Shown here: positions 50,817-59,203 of the stretch, in pieces
How the letters are laid out: the number at the start of each line of letters is the position of its first letter
How positions within the stretch are numbered: position 1 is the first letter of the stretch
Assembly: GCA_030063045.1 (NCBI GenBank)
Contig: JAQSEB010000198.1
Span: forward strand, 124,001-188,000
Length of the DNA: 64,000 nt
From: Pratylenchus scribneri
Taxonomy: Eukaryota > Nematoda > Chromadorea > Rhabditida > Pratylenchidae
Direction of reading: 5' to 3'
Program-made: the position numbers and the translations under genes
Notes under the pieces: generated by a model
Seen by the model: the letters and a program-made list of their open reading frames with translations, nothing else
The model's database searches: none
What the model was told of the DNA's origin: nothing

Positions 50817-52139
50817 TCAAACGGTAATATCTGTGGTAATTGTACGATTTCTATCAAGCATCAACAAAGAATCAACTTCTCCCATCGCAATTAATACGAT
50901 TCCATGAGCAGGCACAGCTGTATTGAATGCCATCTTTATAAGGCAAGAGCCTGGTTTGATCAAGTCAAATGTTTCTCCATTATCCTCCTTTGAACTTGTA
51001 AGATTGAAGACAAAGAAACACCATCCTTCCCCATAAGATTTGTAATCTATTCCGTTACTTTCTAGTGTTCCAGCATAACCAATTGCTTCCATCGTGTCAT
51101 GAAATGCTCTCATATATTTTTTATTCGGAAAATCTAATGAATACGGAGCTAATGGATGATTTGTTCCGTTGGCTACAATAGTAATCTCTCGAAGACCGAA
51201 TGGTTTAAAATTAAAAGGACTTGTTTTTTGATCCCCAACATAATCCTTGTTGCTTAACATCGCAATTACTACGCGACGAGGAACTTGATCAGTCCAAAGA
51301 CATGCGTTATATTCCGTATGACCTTCTCCTATGAACATTGATTTTATAGATGTTTTTCTCATTGGGTATCTAGCCGGGTGTAATTCCAATTTTTTATTGA
51401 TGTCATATGCGAGGGAGTCCACTAATTCAAGTGTTTTAACATATAGTTTTAATCCGGTGATTTCAAAATGATATGTTTCATCCGTGCTGGTGATTATTAC
51501 AAAATTGCTGTCATTAGGTAGAAGCTCGATATCAACTTCGCATTGATTTACTAGATATTTTGGTTGATTTGCTAAATCTATATCCAATTTTGACATGAAC
51601 TGAGCTGTTTTGCTTTCAGCAAAGAGTCTTTTTCGAGCACCGAATCCCGCTCCAGCTGTTTGCGAATCATCGTCTTTATAATAACCAGCGGCATTAAGAT
51701 ACGAAATTTTTGATGTTAAGGGGTATGTCAGTTCATAGTCGAAAATACTTTTGTAGGCCATCAGAGAATTTCCTTCGAATACTTGGGTACCGTTTATTGA
51801 AACCCTACAATTTTTCCAAATTGTATGACCAATCATTTGACAAACAGAAACGTTTTCATTAGGTTCTAAATTCACAAGATTTCCTTCTTCATTTCTTTTT
51901 CTTATCCGGCATTCCATTAGGATATAACACTTTGACAGATCAATATAATTCGTGCTTGCATGGATTTTAAAATGATATGGAATATCCGAAAGAGGGTTAA
52001 GGGTCAAATATTCTCGAAATGCTGAAGAACTAACAGTCACATTTGTGCTGGGGATATCAAACAAAGATAGAGCATTTGTGATGGCATTCGGCGAATCCTT
52101 ATCAATTTTATGAAAGGTAGTCATTTTAATAAAGTCCAA
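50817..52139 (-). CDS. Major capsid protein (double jelly-roll)
   Basis: 440 residues, a beta-rich protein without membrane segments. The region NGTQVFEGNSLMAYKSIFDY and the later VPRRVVIAMLSNKDYVGD, followed by SPFNFKPFGLREITI, are typical of the Polinton capsid family (C. elegans F54H12.2-like). Two consecutive beta-sandwich halves fit a double jelly-roll, the fold that forms trimeric hexons. The start overlaps the previous cistron by 14 bp. The second Met (MTTF) is an alternative start. Confidence 0.85.
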   Translation of the reverse strand: MDFIKMTTFHKIDKDSPNAITNALSLFDIPSTNVTVSSSAFREYLTLNPLSDIPYHFKIHASTNYIDLSKCYILMECRIRKRNEEGNLVNLEPNENVSVCQMIGHTIWKNCRVSINGTQVFEGNSLMAYKSIFDYELTYPLTSKISYLNAAGYYKDDDSQTAGAGFGARKRLFAESKTAQFMSKLDIDLANQPKYLVNQCEVDIELLPNDSNFVIITSTDETYHFEITGLKLYVKTLELVDSLAYDINKKLELHPARYPMRKTSIKSMFIGEGHTEYNACLWTDQVPRRVVIAMLSNKDYVGDQKTSPFNFKPFGLREITIVANGTNHPLAPYSLDFPNKKYMRAFHDTMEAIGYAGTLESNGIDYKSYGEGWCFFVFNLTSSKEDNGETFDLIKPGSCLIKMAFNTAVPAHGIVLIAMGEVDSLLMLDRNRTITTDITV

Positions 52140-52656
52140 AAGTGTCGACTCTCTTTCTTTTAGGAGATTTTGGATTTTTTAAGGGTTTATATACTTTCCT
52201 TCCGACTAATGTATGTTGAATGGGGATAGGTTCGAGTTTCCTTCGTCTTTTTATAGCACCTGATCCCATTTGTTTTCGACCTTTTTCTAAAATTGTGTCA
52301 ATTCCTTTCTTCCCTTCTTCAATTATCGCTTCTTTCACATTTCCTCCTTCAGCAATTTTATCTAGTATCCTCTCTCCTGTATGCAGGGCTTCTTTTCCTA
52401 CAGAAGTTCCAGCTCTTCTAATTACCGGTAAAATATAACGCCAGATTCCTCTTAAAACGTCTCCAATGCCAGCTCCGCTCTGTCTATAACCATATCCTCT
52501 TTGATATGGGTTCATTCCTCTATAATATGTGTAAGGTTCATTCAATAATTCATACTCCTCTGGATTTACAATTCTACCTCCACCGATTTGGAATACATGG
52601 TCATCATATGAGACACTTCTAGTATCGAATGGTATATGCATATTTATCAAATTCAA
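52126..52656 (-). CDS. Small basic structural protein (core / protein VI-like)
   Basis: 176 residues. A Gly/Tyr-rich N-terminal part (YRGMNPYQRGYGYRQSGAGI) leads into an amphipathic stretch (GDVLRGIWRYILPVIRRAG) and a helical region. The C terminus is very basic (KRRRKL, KSPKRKRVD). The order resembles small capsid-interior proteins of adenovirus-like viruses that bind DNA or disrupt membranes; that link is inference. It overlaps the major capsid gene by 14 bp and follows the penton-like gene by 23 bp. Confidence 0.75.
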   Translation of the reverse strand: MNLINMHIPFDTRSVSYDDHVFQIGGGRIVNPEEYELLNEPYTYYRGMNPYQRGYGYRQSGAGIGDVLRGIWRYILPVIRRAGTSVGKEALHTGERILDKIAEGGNVKEAIIEEGKKGIDTILEKGRKQMGSGAIKRRRKLEPIPIQHTLVGRKVYKPLKNPKSPKRKRVDTFGLY

Positions 52657-52679
52657 TTTTACAATAAATGAATGTAAAT

Positions 52680-54839
52680 TTACAAGTTTATCACTTTCTT
52701 AAATACTAAAGTCACGAGTACAGTTCCGTAATCAAAGGGTATATATCTTCCATTCATCCATTTTAATTCAATCTCTATTTCATTAATTTGACGAGGCAAA
52801 ACTGGAATAAACATTGGCTGATCATAAATACGCTCTATGTAACCCCCAGTTTGATTATCAACTGCCACAATTCTGAGCAATGAACTTAGCGAATTTCCTA
52901 GAATCACACTCCTTGTAAGACCATTCGCATAAACAGCAAAACTTGTGAATCCACCTCTTATGTCTACTGTGTATTTCCCAATTTCTCCATTCTCTATATA
53001 ATCTCTCGTTTCTTCTTCAAATCCACATGTATAGGCTATTTGTTCAGAGAGAGCTATATGACTTATCTCCGGATCATTAAACTTGATTCGATAGCGATCA
53101 ATATTCCTAATATATTCAAATTCTACTTCAGGTGTGCCTTCTATAGGAATAAGTTTCTGTCGTACTTTATCAAGCAATCCACTTTGTTCTGTCACTTCGC
53201 CTGCGATATTTTCTTTAACTTGTTGTAATAATCCACCTCTATCTTGTGGAGTGATTTGTTCCTCCTCCCCAATGATTGTTTTTTCGGCTTGCTCTAATAA
53301 ACCTCTCTCACCTTGCTTGTTGGTTTGGTCTACTTCGTCAGTAAATTTTTCCTTAACTTGCTGTAATAGTCCATCCTGTTCTTGGTTAACGGTTTGTTCT
53401 GTCGTTGTTTCCTCAGCGATATTTTCTTTAACTTTCTGTAATAAACCATCTCTTTCATTGGATGAGGTTTGTTCTCTAGCTTCTCCGGCTACTTTTTCTT
53501 CCACCTGTTTTAGTAAACTATCTTCTTCTTGGGGAGCGGTTTTATCACTTTCTTCCTCTCTTTGATTTAGTTTGTCTCTTACTTGTTGTAGCAGACCTCC
53601 TGTCAATGCTTGCGCTTCAGGTAAACTTTTATCTCTTTTCTTGGCCTCAGATTCTAGCGCATTAAATCTATGTCGTCTATATTCAGCTACTTTTCTTAAA
53701 TCTTCAATTTGTTTCTTTAAAGAATCCTTTTCAGAAGCTAATACGGTTGTGGATAATTCTTCCTTCTTTTCACGGATTTGTTTGTATGTATCTTGTAATA
53801 TCTTAAATTGTTTTCCGATTGTTGGCCAATAATCTGGATATTTTTGGAAAAAGTCATTTACGAAAGAAGCATTCCTTTCATTATTTTGTTTTTCATATTC
53901 ATCATAGGGTTTATTGAGATCTCTTTGGATTATAGCATTTGAAAGTATCCTTAAATTTTTGTCTAGAAGCTTAATCCGTTGTCTAATAAGCTTTGTCTCT
54001 TTATCCAATTCTTTTATCCTTTCGACACTTTTTGCTTCTTTATAAAGTTGTACTTTTTGTTGAAGCTCTTCTACCATGGAAACATATCTTAGTCGTTCTT
54101 CAGTGATTTTCTCGCGATATCTTTCTGGCTCAGGAAAGACTCGGAAAAATTCTTCAATGATTTGATTTTCAATTCTTTTATTTTCTTCATCTTTATCTCT
54201 TGCAGCCTTCTCTAACAAATTTATTCTTTTTAACATCGAATCAGAGGTAGCATTGAGGGCTTCAATTTCATCCAGTAATTTTCTCTGTTTAACCCTATCA
54301 TGTTCATTATCATTCTCCTTTATTTTATTTTTAATCGTTTTCTCTAAAGTTTCAAAAACTTTTCTTTCTTCTTGAATATGTACCCAATAATCTTCTGGGT
54401 GTTCAATAAAAAAATTATTTATCCAAGTATTCTCATTTCCGGATTCAGCTTCTCTTCGGTCTCTCTTTTCATCTCCATTTTGTATATCAGTCGATCTTCG
54501 TTTACGATTCTGTAGATTCTTATGGGTTAATAGTGACTGGTTCAAAAGAGCATATTTCAGATATTCACTCAGTCCTTCTGGTGTTTGTTGCGAAGTTTTA
54601 GGAATATTCAAGCTACGAAATGTGCCATTTTTGTAATATATTTGTATCCATTGTAACTCATCAGTCCCTATGGTAGAGGCCCATGATTTAGGGTATTGAA
54701 TACTATACAGTCCGCATACCCAATTTCCTCCTTGAAATTCTACTGGTTTTGGGAGATGAACTCTGTATTTATTTGGTTTATTGTCTGGATAATCGGGTAC
54801 ATCGCTTGGCAAAACTACGAAGAAATAATTACTTGACAT
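52680..54839 (-). CDS. Minor capsid / penton-like protein with long coiled-coil insert
   Basis: 719 residues. The N-terminal 90 (NYFFVVLPSDVPDYPDNK, then GNWVCGLYSIQYPKSW) and the C-terminal 150 (RGGFTSFAVYANGLTRSV) are the conserved beta-rich ends of the Polinton minor capsid family. Between them lie about 300 residues of coiled coil. Then come about seven units of the form GLLQQVKENIAGE between residues 430 and 570. The protein probably forms the vertex, with the insert as a stalk or internal arm. Such a long insert is unusual. Confidence 0.8.
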   Translation of the reverse strand: MSSNYFFVVLPSDVPDYPDNKPNKYRVHLPKPVEFQGGNWVCGLYSIQYPKSWASTIGTDELQWIQIYYKNGTFRSLNIPKTSQQTPEGLSEYLKYALLNQSLLTHKNLQNRKRRSTDIQNGDEKRDRREAESGNENTWINNFFIEHPEDYWVHIQEERKVFETLEKTIKNKIKENDNEHDRVKQRKLLDEIEALNATSDSMLKRINLLEKAARDKDEENKRIENQIIEEFFRVFPEPERYREKITEERLRYVSMVEELQQKVQLYKEAKSVERIKELDKETKLIRQRIKLLDKNLRILSNAIIQRDLNKPYDEYEKQNNERNASFVNDFFQKYPDYWPTIGKQFKILQDTYKQIREKKEELSTTVLASEKDSLKKQIEDLRKVAEYRRHRFNALESEAKKRDKSLPEAQALTGGLLQQVRDKLNQREEESDKTAPQEEDSLLKQVEEKVAGEAREQTSSNERDGLLQKVKENIAEETTTEQTVNQEQDGLLQQVKEKFTDEVDQTNKQGERGLLEQAEKTIIGEEEQITPQDRGGLLQQVKENIAGEVTEQSGLLDKVRQKLIPIEGTPEVEFEYIRNIDRYRIKFNDPEISHIALSEQIAYTCGFEEETRDYIENGEIGKYTVDIRGGFTSFAVYANGLTRSVILGNSLSSLLRIVAVDNQTGGYIERIYDQPMFIPVLPRQINEIEIELKWMNGRYIPFDYGTVLVTLVFKKVINL

Positions 54840-54913
54840 TTATAATATAAATTTTATCTGAGTAAGAAATATGTTAAAAATGAACAATTTTATGAAATAT
54901 GAGTGCTTATATA

Positions 54914-56014
54914 TTAATCTGTGGGAGCAATATCGGATTCATCAATCCATTCGGGGTTAGGGTAATCATAAAATTTAACATAATACTTCTTTCTTCCATT
55001 TAATTTCTTTGTTTTAATTATCTTCTCTATCCTATATGTGGTGGTCTCATCCTTTTTGACTTTCTGAAGATCGGGTTCATAAAAATATCCTTTGAATAAG
55101 TCTCCTTGATAATCTCTAACTTTATATCGAATTGGGTTTTGCTGCTTGACTTTATGAATTTCAAGAATTTCATCACTCCATGACGGGAAATAGCCTTTAT
55201 GAAATATACCTTTATTTTTACTCATTCGTACAAAATCATCTTTTTTGTATTTTGCTCTCTTTTTCGTGGGCTTTATAAGATTTTCAATTGGTCCGTACAT
55301 TTTCTCCCATACTTCTTGAGCATTGTCGAAATTTACTTCTGATGGCTTCATACCATGGGTTCGACTTTTAGAATTATTTATTCCATTGACAATTTTTTGT
55401 AAAGCGGGTACCCATTCGACTGTTTGTTTTTGCGACATATAACGATAAAGTCTCTGTTTGACATTTCTTATAGCTCTTTCCGCTAATGAAGCTTTAACCG
55501 TGGATGAATTTGGAGTATATTTTTCAATTTCATTTTCCTTGAAATAATTTTTTAATTCAGAATTTATAAATTCTTTTCCTTTATCGGAGAATAATCTATG
55601 GGGTTTCATTGGCATAAGCTCAAATAATTTTTTGAAACCAATGAGCATATCCCTCGAATTTTTATTTTTTATTGGTACAGCAAATACTTGTTTGCTTAGC
55701 ACATCAATTGCAATTAGAGCATAATTAATTCCATCATTCTCTTTTGACAATTTTTGTAAATCCGCTAGATCAACTTGAACATCAGTCATATATCCGGAAG
55801 GGATTGTCTTTTGTCGTTGAAAATTTACTCGTCTTGGGCGATGAATAGTATATGTCCGACTTCCTTCAAGCCATTCTTTCACTTCTTTTCTCTTAATTTT
55901 TGGAATTTCCTTTTTAGCTTCCGTCCATAATCTATCAACACCAGCAAATGCAGAGGGATAATTAGGATCATTATAGAGGCGTCTTAATATTTTTTCTTTA
56001 TTTTCTATCTCCAT
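54914..56014 (-). CDS. Retrovirus-like DDE integrase with chromodomain
   Basis: 366 residues. The catalytic Asp in VQVDLADL (near 81), Asp in LFSDKGKEF (near 144) and Glu in SLAERAIRN (near 180) are all present. The C terminus is a chromodomain-like segment (KKYYVKFYDYPNPEWIDESD). It inserts the element and creates the 6-bp duplication. The start overlaps the next upstream cistron by 10 bp. The usual N-terminal HHCC zinc finger is not evident. Confidence 0.95.
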   Translation of the reverse strand: MEIENKEKILRRLYNDPNYPSAFAGVDRLWTEAKKEIPKIKRKEVKEWLEGSRTYTIHRPRRVNFQRQKTIPSGYMTDVQVDLADLQKLSKENDGINYALIAIDVLSKQVFAVPIKNKNSRDMLIGFKKLFELMPMKPHRLFSDKGKEFINSELKNYFKENEIEKYTPNSSTVKASLAERAIRNVKQRLYRYMSQKQTVEWVPALQKIVNGINNSKSRTHGMKPSEVNFDNAQEVWEKMYGPIENLIKPTKKRAKYKKDDFVRMSKNKGIFHKGYFPSWSDEILEIHKVKQQNPIRYKVRDYQGDLFKGYFYEPDLQKVKKDETTTYRIEKIIKTKKLNGRKKYYVKFYDYPNPEWIDESDIAPTD

Positions 56015-56640
56015 AATTGCGGTTTGAATGTTGATCTGGGTGTAGAATAACCAATTGGTGAAGGAAATGATTCGTTCCTCTTCATATTTTCAAGTATTTG
56101 TACCAAAACATCGTCCCTTCTAATTTGATTCTCCAGTATTATAGTTCCTTTTGGCCTTGGTCCGGCTTTAAGCCCCTTTCCAGCTGTTATTATCCAATTT
56201 ATTGATTTCTTTATATCACTCCCTTCAATTATTTTATTGTGTTCATTTTTTATTCTACCATCCGTTGTCACTTGAAATTTTTCTGGATTGGCATTAATTC
56301 TCAATATAAATTCTTTTGATAGTTCTATCATTGGGGAGACCGGGATAGTCGGAGTATGACTGATTTGTTTTGATGATGATTTTGATGTAGGAGTTGTCTC
56401 TATATTCGATGTTCCCGATATTTCTACTTTGACAGGTTTATCTTCATGTTCTTTTTTCAGATGTAAATACCTCCTGAGTTCTTGATTATAACGAGCATTT
56501 TTTATTGTAGGATTTGATTTCTCTTTTTTTACATTTTCTAACATTCTTTTACTATAATCGATATTAATATTTCCAGTATCTGTCGAAGTGAATCCTTTGT
56601 AAATGTCTTCCGGTACTAATACAAATCTATTTGTTGCCAT
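56005..56640 (-). CDS. Conserved Polinton protein of unknown function, 211 aa
   Basis: Begins MATNRFVLVPEDIYKGF, a start typical of a conserved Polinton protein family. Then a Lys/Glu-rich helix, a Ser/Thr/Pro linker and a C-terminal domain (INANPEKFQVTTDGRI ... INWIITAGKGLKAG). It overlaps the integrase by 10 bp and the following cistron by 14 bp. A structural or packaging role is inferred from position only. Confidence 0.75.
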   Translation of the reverse strand: MATNRFVLVPEDIYKGFTSTDTGNINIDYSKRMLENVKKEKSNPTIKNARYNQELRRYLHLKKEHEDKPVKVEISGTSNIETTPTSKSSSKQISHTPTIPVSPMIELSKEFILRINANPEKFQVTTDGRIKNEHNKIIEGSDIKKSINWIITAGKGLKAGPRPKGTIILENQIRRDDVLVQILENMKRNESFPSPIGYSTPRSTFKPQLWR

Positions 56641-56995
56641 CTTCCTTGTTTAATATATGTCTGACTACTTCCAAAATGATTGGGGTTAAAAGAGCTGGAT
56701 AAACTGATAGACCGCTTCCTTTTTGTACTATTTTTTTTGCAGCTCGTTCTGAGCGAACTCGGCTTAATTTTCTGACAAAATCAGCGTATGGTAGTATTCT
56801 CTTCTTTTGTCTTGTAGTTAAATGGAATCTTGATTTCAAAATATTTAAACAAATTTCAACAAGTGATAAAATTTGTGATGTCGTTGCTTGTTGAAGTATT
56901 TTCTTTCTTTTATTTAGTGATTTAGTTTTGGCAAGAGATTTTAAAAAATCGATATTATCATAAATTAATGGACCAAATTTCGTAACATTAGACAT
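56627..56995 (-). CDS. Conserved small helical Polinton protein, 122 aa
   Basis: All-helical and basic (LKSRFHLTTRQKKRILPYAD, RSERAAKKIVQKGSG) with a hydrophobic C-terminal helix (ALLTPIILEVVRHIL). This type of small protein recurs next to the ATPase in Polintons. It overlaps the ATPase stop by 8 bp. Function unknown. Confidence 0.75.
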   Translation of the reverse strand: MSNVTKFGPLIYDNIDFLKSLAKTKSLNKRKKILQQATTSQILSLVEICLNILKSRFHLTTRQKKRILPYADFVRKLSRVRSERAAKKIVQKGSGLSVYPALLTPIILEVVRHILNKEDGNK

Positions 56996-57647
56996 TTTTC
57001 GGAATGAAAATTATATACGGATTTTCGTCGTCCTTAAATATGTTTGTCCTCAGTCTTAAAGTTGGATCAGAAGAAGGATGAAGGTCGATGAAAAGATAAG
57101 AATAAGGCATCCTTGTCGCATATCGATATGAATCGAGAAAAAAGTCTAGTTGTCTTGGGAATAATTGTTGTCCGAGATTTCTAATAGCTAAGGCACTATT
57201 TGGAGCCCTCATCAAGATAATGTACATTGAGTTTTGTCTGGCGACTTTAAGTTTCTTTTCAAATAGGTTTTGCGTGACAAAAATGAAACCAAAATTCTGA
57301 TGATGCGACTTTTTCGTCGTAAGCTCTGAGAGATACCTCTCATTGATCGAATAAAGTAAATCATCTAGGATTATAAGTGAAGGTTTTGGTTGTTTTTGAA
57401 TAATCTCCTCTGAAGGAACACCAGAGTATATTCCTATTCCTGATTTTTGTAGTGTCGGGACGGCTGAACTATATTCTCCGTAGCAATATAATATAGATTT
57501 AGGAGGAGGATCAACTAGATGCTGAGCTTGATTAATGAATTTCAGCAAGAAAGACGATTTTCCACTTGATGATGGACCATTGATTATCATAGAAAAAGGG
57601 AGATGTAACTTTAAATCTTTATTTTCGAATATTTGTGTATCAATCAT
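56988..57647 (-). CDS. A32/FtsK-HerA-type genome-packaging ATPase
   Basis: 219 residues. Walker A GPSSSGKSSF is at about 24-33 and Walker B SLIILDDLLY at about 88-97, with FVTQNLF (sensor-like) near 126. Size and motif spacing fit Polinton and virophage packaging ATPases, which pump DNA into the capsid. All key residues are present. Confidence 0.93.
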   Translation of the reverse strand: MIDTQIFENKDLKLHLPFSMIINGPSSSGKSSFLLKFINQAQHLVDPPPKSILYCYGEYSSAVPTLQKSGIGIYSGVPSEEIIQKQPKPSLIILDDLLYSINERYLSELTTKKSHHQNFGFIFVTQNLFEKKLKVARQNSMYIILMRAPNSALAIRNLGQQLFPRQLDFFLDSYRYATRMPYSYLFIDLHPSSDPTLRLRTNIFKDDENPYIIFIPKNV

Positions 57648-57708
57648 CGATAGAATGGAATATACAATTTTGAAAATATTTAAATATATCGCCTTAAATA
57701 GAAATAGA

Positions 57709-58221
57709 TTAGAAGATCAACGGATGCTGGGTATCTTCGTCAACTACGGGATTTTGGATATCTTCCTCTTCTTTCTTTTCCATCTTTACAATGTTCTCGA
57801 TCATTTCTTCAATAGAAGTTTGCTTTTCCTTGGCAAGTCTTTCCCCTATTTGTGTTGCTGTTTCTTTTGGTCTATTCGTAGAAGTTGAAGGTTCCTCTTC
57901 GATTGAATTGGGAATGTTGAACACACGGCCTTTGCATTTCACTCGGAATGTACAATGGCTGGGTAGAGATGTTTTAATATCAAAGGCCACAAATTTCAAT
58001 CCTTTCATTCTAGGGCAATAGATAAAGACACCTCCCTGGCTTACCGCAAAATCGATCTCAACTCCATCGCATTTACAAAGTTGACATTTTCCTGGTACAT
58101 CAAATGGGACAAATCGAGGAGTGAACAACCTTTCCGATGTGAGTTGGATCCCTCTGGCTGATACAAGGAAATCGACTTCGGGGATAGATGATGACATGAG
58201 ATCCTTAATTGGTTGCGCCAT
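57709..58221 (-). CDS. Hypothetical Polinton zinc protein
   Basis: 170 residues from the Met at 58221. The frame is open back to 58326, but a TATAAA box (58288-58293) lies in that extension, so the inner Met is chosen. A CQLCKC motif and later cysteines (FIYCPRMKG, RVKCKGR) suggest metal binding, and the tail is acidic and helical. First cistron after the right-hand divergent promoter. Confidence 0.65.
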   Translation of the reverse strand: MAQPIKDLMSSSIPEVDFLVSARGIQLTSERLFTPRFVPFDVPGKCQLCKCDGVEIDFAVSQGGVFIYCPRMKGLKFVAFDIKTSLPSHCTFRVKCKGRVFNIPNSIEEEPSTSTNRPKETATQIGERLAKEKQTSIEEMIENIVKMEKKEEEDIQNPVVDEDTQHPLIF

Positions 58222-58287
58222 TATTAGTAGAATATATTTAGCTTGATAAATTTTGAGGAATGAATGAATAAGGAGGTGAATTCCAGG

Positions 58288-58487
58288 TTTATATGTAGAG
58301 TCAGATGAAAAAATAACTCCGCCCAATCGGCGGTAAAGGGTGAGAAAGGAAAGAAATATTCAAAGTTAGGATAAAGTCGACTCCGCCCTTTGAGGGGCGG
58401 ATTCAAAGTAAGGAGAAAACCCAAATCCGCCCAGTGGGCGCAGGAACGAACAAGGTTAGAATAAAAGTCAACTCCGCTCAGTGGGCG
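58288..58487. promoter_or_regulatory. Divergent promoter with four GC-box palindromes
   Basis: It contains CTCCGCCCAATCGGCGG (58318-58334), CTCCGCCCTTTGAGGGGCGG (58381-58400), TCCGCCCAGTGGGCG (about 58426-58440) and CTCCGCTCAGTGGGCG (about 58472-58487), each a small palindrome. A TATAAA box faces the minus-strand gene. CCACACCCC lies near 58504, before the plus-strand gene. Confidence 0.6.
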
Positions 58488-58570
58488 ATATTATTTATTA
58501 AGCCACACCCCTAGTTTAAAAGAATTTTCAGTTTAATCATTTTAATTTCTTCCTTCCTTCTATTAATCTA

Positions 58571-59005
58571 ATGTCTCTTCCCAATAATCGTGAATTATGC
58601 TACGATTGTGAATTATTGAGTTTGGATTTCGATGGACTTGGCTCTATTAATCAAGAAAGAATCAGACCACGTAAGCGTGTATTCTGTACCCGTTGTGCTA
58701 GTCATCCTCGACTCAGACGCTTACTATTGCGTTTGCAGATGGGAATTCCAATTAGTAATCAGCTAAATCTCATCGAATTCGTCTTCTGTCAATTCTCTTG
58801 GAGTTCAGGGCAATATGGACGACCTTTGAAGGTAAAGGATCTAAGAGAGATTAATTTTCAAGAAAATTTATGGTGTGAGGATTGCTATGTAAGGACATTC
58901 GATGAATATCCTTTCTTCGAAGCTGAATTGGATCATTTGGTATTCTACCACCGGCTTTGTCCAAGATGTACTTGGCGAGTTGTGAATTTACAAAATGGAC
59001 ATTGA
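58571..59005 (+). CDS. Small protein with four CxxC pairs
   Basis: 144 residues with CYDC, CTRC, CEDC and CPRC at about 10, 39, 97 and 133, enough for two zinc sites. No membrane segment. It is the rightmost gene, 120 bp inside the terminus, and shares the GC-box promoter with the 57709-58221 gene. Function unknown; a regulatory or DNA-binding role is possible. Confidence 0.65.
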   Translation: MSLPNNRELCYDCELLSLDFDGLGSINQERIRPRKRVFCTRCASHPRLRRLLLRLQMGIPISNQLNLIEFVFCQFSWSSGQYGRPLKVKDLREINFQENLWCEDCYVRTFDEYPFFEAELDHLVFYHRLCPRCTWRVVNLQNGH

Positions 59006-59124
59006 TATATGATTTAAAAAACAATTGCTTATTATCTAATTTTTTAAATAATTTGATAAATTATTTAATTTTCGACAAGATTTTATTTTATTTTTAATTA
59101 TAGATATTTCGGTAGTTCTTTTTC

Positions 59125-59189
59125 AAATATTACTCGAATTATCCTTATATCTGGGGTAAGGAAGCTCCAAAGGGAAATGGTTTACTACT
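59125..59189 (-). repeat. Polinton right terminal inverted repeat
   Basis: Reverse complement of the left terminus with one mismatch. It ends GGTTTACTACT at 59189 and is followed by the target-site copy caaata (59190-59195). Confidence 0.97.
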
Positions 59190-59203
59190 CAAATATTTAA
59201 AAC

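Larger units (their letters stand above)
34184..59189. mobile_element. Complete Polinton/Maverick, 25,006 bp
   Basis: Bounded by 65-bp terminal inverted repeats beginning AGTAGTAAACC and ending GGTTTACTACT, with one mismatch, and flanked by identical 6-bp duplications (caaata at 34178-34183 and 59190-59195). Six-bp duplications and AG...CT ends are hallmarks of Polintons. Inside are PolB, integrase, packaging ATPase, protease and two capsid proteins, all open. It sits 14 bp past a splice donor in a POLD1 pseudogene intron. The near-identical termini and intact genes indicate a young and possibly mobile or virion-forming copy. Confidence 0.97.
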
